DNA of 35,954 nucleotides. Source: Salinisphaera sp. (GTDB lineage Bacteria > Pseudomonadota > Gammaproteobacteria > Nevskiales > Salinisphaeraceae). The notes below the pieces were generated by a model. The model was not told where the DNA came from. It made no database searches and saw only the letters and a list, made by a program, of their open reading frames with translations. Made by a program: the position numbers and the translations under genes. Below, one piece after another: positions 18,936 to 26,069 of this stretch (position 1 is the stretch's first letter; each line of letters opens with the position of its first letter). Location of the stretch: positions 1-35,954 of the forward strand of contig JAQIBT010000062.1 in the NCBI GenBank assembly GCA_027858915.1, in the 5' to 3' direction.

Positions 18936-19469
18936 ATTAAAGACCCGTCGGCCGACATTAAATTCCGTGCGCCGTTAAAAGAGGATGGTACGGGTATCCT
19001 CCGGCTGGTGCATGATCTGGGCGTGCTCGACCCCAATTCAGCGTATGCCTACATGCTGATTGGCGAACACCACTCGGATACCAGCGTGGTAGCCGAGATT
19101 GACGGTCGGTTGGCCGGATTCATCACGGCCTATATTCTCCCGCGACATCCGGACATCGTCTTTGTCTGGCAGGTCGGCGTCGCCGAGGCGGGGCGCGGTC
19201 GTGGTCTGGCGACTCAGATGTTGTTCGAGATTCTCAAGCGTCCGGCCTGCTTCGACGTGCATTATCTCGATACGACAATCGGGCCTAGCAATGATGCGTC
19301 GCAAGCACTTTTCCGCGGTCTTGCACGGCGTCTGGATACTTACGTCGAAGAATCCGAATTGTTTGCCAGCGATCTGTTTGGCGATTTTGACAACGAGGAA
19401 CACGAACCGGAAATCCTTTTCCGGATTGGCCCGTTCGATGCTCGTAGCGTTCGCGGCGCCCTAGGTTAA
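18936..19469 (+). CDS. ectA: Diaminobutyrate acetyltransferase EctA, unusual start
   Basis: An acetyltransferase of the GNAT fold that acetylates L-2,4-diaminobutyrate, the second step of ectoine synthesis. Conserved parts are IKFRAPLKEDG, DPNSAYAYML and the acetyl-CoA loop in VWQVGVAEAGRGRGLATQM. The protein homology extends upstream of the first standard start codon in frame, a GTG at 19008, which would delete the first strand. Between the promoter at 18891 and that GTG the frame has no ATG, GTG or TTG. I place the start at ATT 18936, giving 177 residues beginning KDPSADIKF after the initiator; this is a choice, not a proof. ATT 18957 is an alternative. ectB follows after 195 bases. Confidence 0.8.
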   Translation: MKDPSADIKFRAPLKEDGTGILRLVHDLGVLDPNSAYAYMLIGEHHSDTSVVAEIDGRLAGFITAYILPRHPDIVFVWQVGVAEAGRGRGLATQMLFEILKRPACFDVHYLDTTIGPSNDASQALFRGLARRLDTYVEESELFASDLFGDFDNEEHEPEILFRIGPFDARSVRGALG

Positions 19470-19492
19470 AGGCCGCCGGCGCGCCAGGCTAG

Positions 19493-19498
19493 TATAAT
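19493..19498 (+). promoter_or_regulatory. -10 box upstream of ectB
   Basis: TATAAT lies in a short AT-rich island 24 bases beyond the ectA stop, again with a GC-rich region (including the palindrome GGCGCGCC at 19478-19485) where the -35 box should be. It would give ectB its own transcript with a leader of roughly 160 bases; no reading frame in that leader looks real. Confidence 0.5.
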
Positions 19499-19664
19499 AT
19501 AACGCCGGTTCGCGACATGACGTTCGAGTGGCCGTATGTCGGGCAAAGCAGCGCAAGGCCGCATGGTGCAATAACTCACCGAAATCATGCAGCGTATTGG
19601 CGTACCAGAACACTAGAAACTCATCATCTTCGATACTCAGCGGATATTCGCTCAGGAGTTCAGT

Positions 19665-20942
19665 ATGGAAATCATCAATCGTCTTGAATCGGAAGTGCGC
19701 GGTTATGTGCGCTCCTTTCCGAAAGTGTTCACCCATGCCAAAGCCAACTGGATGACCGCGGAAGACGGAACGAAATACCTCGACTTCTTCGGCGGTGCCG
19801 GCGCGCTCAACTACGGTCACAACGACGATGTGATGAAAAAAGCGCTGCTCGAGTACATCGAGTCCGACGGCGTGACCCATGGCATGGACATGGCGACCGA
19901 CGCCAAGATCCAGTTTCTCAAGACGTTTGAGGACGTGATCATGAAACCGCGCAGCATGGAGTACAAGATTCAGTTCACGGGTCCGACCGGTACCAACGCG
20001 GTAGAGGCAGCGCTCAAGGTCGCACGTAAGGTCAAGGGCCGTGATCGTGTGCTGTTCTTCACCAATGGCTACCACGGTATGACCCTCGGCGCGCTCGCCG
20101 TGACGGGTAATGCCGCCAAGCGTGCCGGCGCCGGCGTCTGTCTGTGTCATTCCACGCCGATGCCGTTCTCTGGCTATTTCGGCAAGGATCGTGATACCGC
20201 CGAGGATCTGGACATGATGCTGTCCAACAGCTCGTCGGGTATTGAAAAACCGGCAGCAGTGATATTGGAGACAGTACAGGGCGAGGGCGGCATCAATGTC
20301 GCCGAGATCGAATGGCTGCAGAAGATCGAAAAGCTCTGTCGCAAGCACGACATGCTGCTGATCGTCGATGACATTCAGGCAGGCGTTGGCCGTACCGGCC
20401 CGTTCTTCTCATTCGAACCGGCCGGTATTTCACCCGATATCATCACGCTCTCCAAATCCCTGTCGGGCTACGGCACGCCATTGGCGATCACGATGATCAA
20501 GCCGGAATACGATATCTGGGAGCCGGGCGAGCATAACGGCACGTTCCGCGGGTTCAATCATGCGTTCGTCACCGCGATTGCCGCACTCGAACACTACTGG
20601 AAAGACGACAAGCTCGAAAAATCCGTGCTCCGAATGAGCGACCGCATCAAGGAGCGTGTCAATGGCATCTTGGCCGCGAACCCGGCATTCAAGGCAGAAG
20701 TGCGGGGGCGCGGGTTTTTCCTTGGTATTGACTGTGAGCAAGCCGAACTCGCCGATGAAATCGCGGCCGAGTGCTTCGAAAATCACCTGATCTGCGAAAC
20801 AGCGGGTCCTAACGACAACGTCATCAAGATGATGCCGCCGTTGATCAGCCCGGACGCCGATATCGAGCATGGCCTGGATATTCTCGAGAAAGCCATCCAT
20901 ACGATCCTGGACAAACACGGCCTGCTGAATAACGCAGCCTGA
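19665..20942 (+). CDS. ectB: Diaminobutyrate-2-oxoglutarate transaminase EctB
   Basis: A 425-residue class III aminotransferase using pyridoxal phosphate. It moves an amino group from glutamate to aspartate semialdehyde to make L-2,4-diaminobutyrate, the first step of ectoine synthesis. Conserved parts are LDFFGGAGALNYGHN near the start, GPTGTNAVEAALK at 106-118, the cofactor-binding VDDIQAGVGRTG around 235 and the cofactor lysine in LSKSLSGYG (Lys264). The end of the protein is normal for the family. AGGAG lies before the ATG. A 10-bp hairpin with a T run follows and separates ectB from ectC. Confidence 0.97.
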   Translation: MEIINRLESEVRGYVRSFPKVFTHAKANWMTAEDGTKYLDFFGGAGALNYGHNDDVMKKALLEYIESDGVTHGMDMATDAKIQFLKTFEDVIMKPRSMEYKIQFTGPTGTNAVEAALKVARKVKGRDRVLFFTNGYHGMTLGALAVTGNAAKRAGAGVCLCHSTPMPFSGYFGKDRDTAEDLDMMLSNSSSGIEKPAAVILETVQGEGGINVAEIEWLQKIEKLCRKHDMLLIVDDIQAGVGRTGPFFSFEPAGISPDIITLSKSLSGYGTPLAITMIKPEYDIWEPGEHNGTFRGFNHAFVTAIAALEHYWKDDKLEKSVLRMSDRIKERVNGILAANPAFKAEVRGRGFFLGIDCEQAELADEIAAECFENHLICETAGPNDNVIKMMPPLISPDADIEHGLDILEKAIHTILDKHGLLNNAA

Positions 20943-20950
20943 ATGGATCG

Positions 20951-20981
20951 ACGGGCGACACCTTTGGATGTCGCCCGTTTT
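20951..20981 (+). terminator. Terminator or attenuator between ectB and ectC
   Basis: ACGGGCGACA (20951-20960) pairs perfectly with TGTCGCCCGT (20969-20978) around an eight-base loop, followed by TTTTGTTGT. It should lower ectC transcription relative to ectB unless bypassed. Confidence 0.65.
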
Positions 20982-21026
20982 GTTGTAGCATGAAGTCGTC
21001 GTTCTGAATCCAAAAAAGGAGTCGAG

Positions 21027-21416
21027 ATGAAGATTGTTCGTACCGAAGACCTGCGCGGCACCGATCAGGAAGTAGTGAGCCCGGATGGTTGGACCAGCGT
21101 GCGCTGGTTGCTCGCGAAGGACGGCATGGGGTTCTCATTCCACGAGACCACGTTCCCGCCGGGGCTTGAATTCGATATGTGGTACAAGCACCATCTTGAA
21201 GCGGTGTTCTGCTATCAGGGCGAAGGCTCGATCCTTGACAAGGAAACAGGCGAGGAGCACGAGATTCGGCCCGGCACTGTGTATGCGCTCGACAAGCACG
21301 ATCGGCACAGGCTCAAGGCCAGAACCGAAATGAAATTGGTTTGTGCGTTCAACCCGCCCGTCACGGGTCGTGAGATCCACGATGAAGACGGCGCTTATGT
21401 GTTGCCCGACGACTGA
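21027..21416 (+). CDS. ectC: L-ectoine synthase EctC
   Basis: A 129-residue cupin enzyme that closes acetylated diaminobutyrate to ectoine, a compatible solute that protects cells from osmotic stress. The three residues expected to hold the catalytic iron are present: Glu58 in HHLEAVF, Tyr86 in GTVYAL and His94 in HDRHRL. The substrate-binding part [22 protein letters not shown] is also typical. AAAGGAG precedes the ATG. No ectD hydroxylase gene or specialised aspartokinase gene follows; a strong terminator closes the cluster. Confidence 0.97.
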   Translation: MKIVRTEDLRGTDQEVVSPDGWTSVRWLLAKDGMGFSFHETTFPPGLEFDMWYKHHLEAVFCYQGEGSILDKETGEEHEIRPGTVYALDKHDRHRLKARTEMKLVCAFNPPVTGREIHDEDGAYVLPDD

Positions 21417-21445
21417 TCGTTCTCTGAATCTGATGTAATAGTAGG

Positions 21446-21475
21446 GCCCCGGCTGTATTAAGCCGGGGCTTTTTT
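21446..21475 (+). terminator. Terminator after ectC
   Basis: GCCCCGGCT (21446-21454) pairs with AGCCGGGGC (21461-21469) and is followed by six T. A typical intrinsic terminator. Confidence 0.9.
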
Positions 21476-21602
21476 GGGTGTACAAACACGTGCGCCAAAT
21501 GCCAGACCAGCGACTGTGGTGCAGGTCGTAGTTACTGCATGGCTTGGGACTGGCCAAGCGTGTTACGGCGTTGCCAGTGTCGTCCTGGATAAGCACAGGC
21601 AC

Positions 21603-21637
21603 AAAAAAACCGGCTGTCACTGAATGAAGCCGGTTTT
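21603..21637 (-). terminator. Terminator of rpsT
   Basis: On the minus strand a 10-bp stem (21628-21637 with 21606-21615) with AACCGGCT/AGCCGGTT at its core ends in a T run. It stands 76 bases after the rpsT stop. The region between it and the ectC terminator, about 125 bases, holds no gene. Confidence 0.85.
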
Positions 21638-21712
21638 CACTGTCCTGAATCAGTTGAAGACCGATGCAGGACGACTAGTTTGATCAGTCGCGCTGGAGCG
21701 ACTCCAGACAGA

Positions 21713-21985
21713 TCAGGCGTGCTGCGCCATGGTCTTGATCTGAGCGTTAAGGCGCGACTTGTGGCGCGCGGCCTTGTTGCGGTGAATCTGATTCTTGCCG
21801 GCCATACGGTCTATGACCGGTACAGCATTCTTGAAGGCATCCTGGGCGTTCGTGACGTCGCCAGCCGCAATGGCCTTCTGGACTTTCTTGATATGCGTAC
21901 GCACCAGCGAGCGTTGCGCAATGTTACGCTCGCGATGGTCGGCAGCTTGGCGGGCACGTTTACGGGCTTGGGCAGTGTTTGCCAC
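21713..21985 (-). CDS. rpsT: 30S ribosomal protein S20
   Basis: A 90-residue basic helical protein that binds the 5' domain of 16S rRNA. The sequence starts MANTAQARKRARQAADHRERN and keeps the LVRTHIKKVQKAI helix and the GKNQIHRNKAARHKSRL segment of the family. It starts with GTG after CAGGAG. A non-ATG start is common for rpsT and is linked in E. coli to feedback control by S20. A single-gene unit with its own strong promoter and terminator, divergent from murJ. Confidence 0.97.
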   Translation of the reverse strand: MANTAQARKRARQAADHRERNIAQRSLVRTHIKKVQKAIAAGDVTNAQDAFKNAVPVIDRMAGKNQIHRNKAARHKSRLNAQIKTMAQHA

Positions 21986-22032
21986 GGACAGCTCCTGAAA
22001 AAACTAGTGATCGAAATGTCGTCAGGCGCGCG

Positions 22033-22061
22033 ATTATCGGTGTTTCGGACGCGTTCGTCAA
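22033..22061 (-). promoter_or_regulatory. Sigma-70 promoter of rpsT
   Basis: On the minus strand TTGACG (22061-22056), a spacer of exactly 17 bases and GATAAT (22038-22033) form a good housekeeping promoter, about 48 bases before the rpsT start. Confidence 0.75.
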
Positions 22062-22284
22062 CCGCGAACGTTGAATGGTGCGTTCGAGAGCAGGCAGGCG
22101 ACACGATTTAACGGCCTGACAGCCGGGCAACCGCCTCGCATCGCAGTGCTTGGCCATCCGGTTCCGCCCGATTTGCGCTTGCACCGGCAACCGCTGTGCA
22201 GTTTGTCATTCTCTTTCAGCCGCTGTGCAATTACCGCTATAGTGCGCCGCAATATTCAGGTTGTGCCCACTGGTGGCCGTTTTC

Positions 22285-23853
22285 ATGGCTTCATCGCTAG
22301 CTCGCTCGACAGGCATCGTCAGCGCGATGACATTCGTCTCGCGCATCCTGGGTTTTGTGCGCGATGCGACCTTGGCCATCATGTTCGGCGCCGGTCCGGG
22401 GATGGACGCATTTCTAGTCGCGTTCAAGATTCCCAACTTCATGCGACGGCTGTTCGCTGAGGGCGCCTTCGCGCAATCCTTCGTGCCGGTGCTTTCGGCC
22501 ACGCGGGACCAGGAGGGCGGGGACGACGTCAAACGACTGGTCGACGTGGTCGCCGGCACCCTGGGAGCGATCCTGGTCGGACTCACGATCGTGGGCATCG
22601 TGGCAGCGCCGCTGTTCATCTATCTGTTTGCACCGGGCTTTGCGGAGTCGCCGAGCCAGTTCGATCTGGCCGCGAGTCTGCTGCGCATCACATTTCCTTA
22701 TCTGCTGTTCATATCGCTGACCGCGCTCGCTGGCGGCATTCTCAATACCTATGGGCACTTCGCTGTACCGGCCGTCACGCCCGTCCTGCTCAATATCTGC
22801 ATGATCGGGGCGGCGCTGCTGTTATCGCCATTGTTCAAGCGGCCGGAAATTGCGCTGGCAATCGGGGTCTTGGTCGCCGGCATGGCGCAGCTGGCGTTTC
22901 AGATCCCGTTTTTGCTGCGTCTGGATCGTCTGCCCAGGCCGCGCTGGGGTTGGGGCGATCCACAGGTGCGGCGTATCCTTCGGCTGATGATGCCGATTCT
23001 GTTCGGCTCGTCCATCGCCCAGCTCACGCTGTTGCTCGATACCGTGGTGGCGTCGTTCCTGGCAGCGGGTAGCGTGAGCTGGCTCTACTACGCGGATCGG
23101 TTGATGGAATTTCCGCTCGGGATTTTCTCCATCGCCATCGCCACGGTAATCCTGCCGACACTGGCGGCACGCCATGCCAGCAAGTCGAGCCGCGAGTTTT
23201 CCGCGCTGTTGGACTGGGCGCTGAAGTTGATCGTGTTGCTGGGTTTGCCGGCGATGGTCGGCTTGTTTGTGCTGGCCGGACCACTGGTTGCTACGCTGTT
23301 TGGCTATCGCTCCTTCACCAGCCACGACGCGCTGATGAGCCAATATGCTCTGATGGCATACGCGCTCGGTTTCATGGGTTTTTCGCTGGTCAAGGTGCTG
23401 GTGACGGGTTTTTTCTCGCGTGAGGATTCCCGCACGCCGGTGCGCTGCGGCGTCATTTCCCTGATCTGCGCAATGGCCATGAATCTGCTGTTCGTAGGCG
23501 TGTTCGAATTGATGCGCTGGCCCGCCCCGCATGCGGGATTGGCCTTGGCCGGTTCGTTGGGGGCGTTTATCAACGCGAGCCTGTTATATCGTCAGCTGCG
23601 CCTGTCTGGTGCCTACACGCCTGGGGCCGGATGGGTGTTGCTGTTGGGCCGGGTCGGCGCGGGCTGTATCGTAATGGGCTTGTTGCTGCACGTTGGTGCG
23701 GTAGATACCTTGACCTGGATGTCGCGCACGGCCGTGCAGCGTGTGGGATGGCTGTCTTTCTGGTTGGTGATCGGCGTGGTCGTCTATTTCCTGGTTCTGA
23801 CCGTACTGGGTGTACGTCCGCGCCACGTGCAGATGCAGGAAGCAGGCCGTTGA
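22285..23853 (+). CDS. murJ: Lipid II flippase MurJ
   Basis: A 522-residue inner-membrane protein with about 14 transmembrane segments. It moves the peptidoglycan precursor lipid II across the membrane. The family start is clear: SAMTFVSRILGFVRDATLAIMFGAG, then the AFLVAFKIPNFMRRLFAEGAFAQSFVPV loop. Later the YYADRLMEFPLGIFSIAIATVILPTL block is also typical. I chose the ATG at 22285, since upstream in-frame GTG codons (22261 and 22273) add a short non-conserved segment. It precedes ribF by about 200 bases, a common gene order in this group. Confidence 0.96.
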   Translation: MASSLARSTGIVSAMTFVSRILGFVRDATLAIMFGAGPGMDAFLVAFKIPNFMRRLFAEGAFAQSFVPVLSATRDQEGGDDVKRLVDVVAGTLGAILVGLTIVGIVAAPLFIYLFAPGFAESPSQFDLAASLLRITFPYLLFISLTALAGGILNTYGHFAVPAVTPVLLNICMIGAALLLSPLFKRPEIALAIGVLVAGMAQLAFQIPFLLRLDRLPRPRWGWGDPQVRRILRLMMPILFGSSIAQLTLLLDTVVASFLAAGSVSWLYYADRLMEFPLGIFSIAIATVILPTLAARHASKSSREFSALLDWALKLIVLLGLPAMVGLFVLAGPLVATLFGYRSFTSHDALMSQYALMAYALGFMGFSLVKVLVTGFFSREDSRTPVRCGVISLICAMAMNLLFVGVFELMRWPAPHAGLALAGSLGAFINASLLYRQLRLSGAYTPGAGWVLLLGRVGAGCIVMGLLLHVGAVDTLTWMSRTAVQRVGWLSFWLVIGVVVYFLVLTVLGVRPRHVQMQEAGR

Positions 23854-24059
23854 TGTCTTGCGCACAAGGCCCGCTGCGGTGGGCGTCGTGCGATATGGCC
23901 CAATGGGCTGTCCGACCCAGGCGGTCGTAATGAGCAAGGTGGGACAATTGAGCGCAAATGGTCTGATTTTTGAGGCAAATAGTGTTTCTAAGTAACGAGA
24001 AATTCATGCCGTTGTCCCGCCTGCGCAGTAGAACTCTTCTGAGTCCGACAGGTTCCTAG
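23854..24059. other. Spacer between murJ and ribF
   Basis: About 200 bases without a credible gene. I see no terminator with a T run, no riboswitch and no repeat. Confidence 0.5.
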
Positions 24060-24998
24060 ATGCGGGTCATTCGTTCCATACGCCGTTTCAAATGTCTCCC
24101 GCAGGGCTGCGTGCTAACCATCGGTAATTTCGACGGCCTTCATCTGGGCCATCAGGCAATTATCGAGACGCTGCGTGAGCGTTCCGATATGCTCGGCGTG
24201 CCGACGGCACTCATGACGTTCGAGCCCATGCCGGCTGCATTGTTTGCGCCGGATAACCCGCCGCAGCGTCTATCGTCGTTACGCGAGAAAATGGAGGACG
24301 CACGCGTGTTGGGCGTGGATGTGTTTGTAAGAGCGCGCTTCGACCGTGCCTTCGCACAGATGTTGCCCGAGGCCTTCCTGGACGATCTGATTGCGCAGCG
24401 GTTGCGTGCCAAGGCCATTCTGGTGGGTGAGGATTTTCGCTTCGGCCACCGGCGTAGCGGCGATATCGATACGCTGGCCGGATTTGCCGAACGGCAGGGC
24501 GTGGAACTGATTCCCCTGCCCGAAGTGCAGCTCGACGGCAACCGAGTCAGTTCGACCCGCGTTCGCAACGCGCTTGCGGCCGGCCAGCCGCAGGAAGCCG
24601 AGCGCCTGCTCGGACGCCCGTATCGAATCAGCGCTCGTGTTGTCACCGGGCAGAAGCTGGGCCGAACGCTGGGGTTTCCCACAGCGAATCTGCGTCTGGC
24701 CCGACCGTCACCCTTGCGATACGGCGTCTATGCGGTGTGGGTGCGCCTGCCGGACGGGGCGTATGCTGCGGGCGCCGCCAGCTACGGCGTGCGACCGACC
24801 GTCGACGGGAAGGAGCCGTTGCTTGAAATCTTCGTACTCGATTACGACGGAGATCTGTATGGTCGACGCCTCGATGTATCATTTACGGCATTCATCCGTG
24901 ACGAAGAACGCTACGACTCACTCGATGCGCTCGTCACGCAGATGGATACCGACATTGCCGACGTACGCGTCCGCCTCAGCGACCAGGACCACCCATGA
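24060..24998 (+). CDS. ribF: Riboflavin kinase / FAD synthetase RibF
   Basis: A 312-residue two-domain enzyme that phosphorylates riboflavin to FMN and then adenylylates FMN to FAD. The adenylyltransferase domain (1-175) has GNFDGLHLGHQAII and the ending NRVSSTRVRNAL. The kinase domain (about 182-306) has GQKLGRTLGFPTANL and the ASYGVRPTVDGKEPLLEIFVLD block. Length is normal. Its stop overlaps the lspA start by four bases (ATGA), so the two are translationally coupled. In most related bacteria ileS lies between ribF and lspA; here it does not. Confidence 0.96.
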   Translation: MRVIRSIRRFKCLPQGCVLTIGNFDGLHLGHQAIIETLRERSDMLGVPTALMTFEPMPAALFAPDNPPQRLSSLREKMEDARVLGVDVFVRARFDRAFAQMLPEAFLDDLIAQRLRAKAILVGEDFRFGHRRSGDIDTLAGFAERQGVELIPLPEVQLDGNRVSSTRVRNALAAGQPQEAERLLGRPYRISARVVTGQKLGRTLGFPTANLRLARPSPLRYGVYAVWVRLPDGAYAAGAASYGVRPTVDGKEPLLEIFVLDYDGDLYGRRLDVSFTAFIRDEERYDSLDALVTQMDTDIADVRVRLSDQDHP

Positions 24999-25549
24999 CC
25001 CAGCCCGGCTCGTCTCACCACGACTCGTCCGCCGTTGTGCGCGAACGAGGCTTTCAGATTCAGAACGTGCACTGGCTCTGGCTGTCGGTGTTCGTTATCG
25101 CAGCCGATCAGGTGACCAAGCAGCTGGTGACCAAATACTTTGCGCTGTTCGATAGCCACCACTTGTTCAGCTGGCTGAACCTGACGCTGCTGCATAACAC
25201 CGGCGCCGCATTTTCGATATTCCGTGGTGCCACGCCTTGGCTGTTCGTCGCCCTGAGCGTGGCTGTGGCCGTGGCTATACTCGTTTGGCTACGCCGCCAC
25301 CCGCACGATAGCCGGCTTATGGCCGCGGCGCTGTCGTTGATACTGGGCGGTGCGCTTGGCAACGCCATCGATCGCGCCACGCGAGGCTTTGTCGTTGATT
25401 TTATCGACTTTCATATTGGCACCTGGCACTACCCGGCGTTCAACGTGGCTGACAGCGCTATTTGCATTGGCGCTGGCCTGCTGATTGTCGACATGCTGCT
25501 GTCCGGCCGACGCGGCAAGCGAGCGTCGCGACCGACAGATTCGGATTAA
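24995..25549 (+). CDS. lspA: Lipoprotein signal peptidase
   Basis: A 184-residue inner-membrane aspartic protease that removes signal peptides from lipoproteins, including BamE encoded here. Four transmembrane segments are visible. The AADQVTKQ motif starts the first one, NTGAAFS follows, and the catalytic aspartates are Asp135 in VVDFID and Asp153 in FNVADSAI. The N-terminus carries about 20 extra polar residues before the first membrane segment. It overlaps ribF by four bases and converges on pilE; fkpB and ispH, often next, are absent. Confidence 0.96.
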   Translation: MTQPGSSHHDSSAVVRERGFQIQNVHWLWLSVFVIAADQVTKQLVTKYFALFDSHHLFSWLNLTLLHNTGAAFSIFRGATPWLFVALSVAVAVAILVWLRRHPHDSRLMAAALSLILGGALGNAIDRATRGFVVDFIDFHIGTWHYPAFNVADSAICIGAGLLIVDMLLSGRRGKRASRPTDSD

Positions 25550-25644
25550 CTCGGCCGGCTCTAAATAATCCGGAGATTGTCGCTGCTGAGAGTGGTACAT
25601 AATCAAGCGGCGGCTTGCTCAGCGTCAACCACCGCAAGTACGGA

Positions 25645-26067
25645 TTACCAGCAATCCGCTGTGGCGTCGGCGCCACCAGTGGCCTTGGCTTTCTTGACCC
25701 CCAAGTCGTTCAGCGTGAACGTCACGCAGGTATCGTTGCGCTGGTCGCCCTGGGCATTGGCGGTTGCGGTGAAATGCTGGGTGCCGGTGAGTTTCACACT
25801 GACCTGATACGCGCCGTTCTCGGTGATGCCCGAGCTATTCAGACCGTTGACGCCGAGATCGCCCAGAGTTCCGGTGTATTGGTGCTTGATGGTGTAGTAC
25901 TGCTCTTCGGCGTTGGCAATCTGCAGCAGCGCGCTTTTGGCATCCACGCGCCGTGCCTCGCGCACCTTGTCGATATACAGCGGATAGGCAATGGCAGCCA
26001 GAATGCCGATGATTGCCACGACAATCATCAACTCGATAAGAGTGAAACCGAAAGGCTTGTGTTTCAT
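25645..26067 (-). CDS. pilE: Type IV minor pilin PilE
   Basis: A 140-residue prepilin. A seven-residue leader ends in the prepilin peptidase site G/FTLIE with Glu5, followed by the hydrophobic helix LMIVVAIIGILAAIAYPLY. The globular part contains two cysteines, in NDTCVTF and near the end (ADCW), which probably form the disulfide loop of the D-region. I placed the start at 26067, two bases after the pilY1 stop, because it gives the short leader typical of this class. Last gene of the minor pilin operon; as in Pseudomonas, it lies next to pilY1. It works with the other minor pilins in starting pilus assembly. Confidence 0.92.
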   Translation of the reverse strand: MKHKPFGFTLIELMIVVAIIGILAAIAYPLYIDKVREARRVDAKSALLQIANAEEQYYTIKHQYTGTLGDLGVNGLNSSGITENGAYQVSVKLTGTQHFTATANAQGDQRNDTCVTFTLNDLGVKKAKATGGADATADCW

Positions 26068-26069
26068 GG

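Noticed and set aside
19461-20348. A 295-codon open frame opposite the ectA/ectB junction
   Set aside because: Most of it mirrors ectB codons. I considered a divergent regulator of the ect genes, but the product shows no helix-turn-helix.
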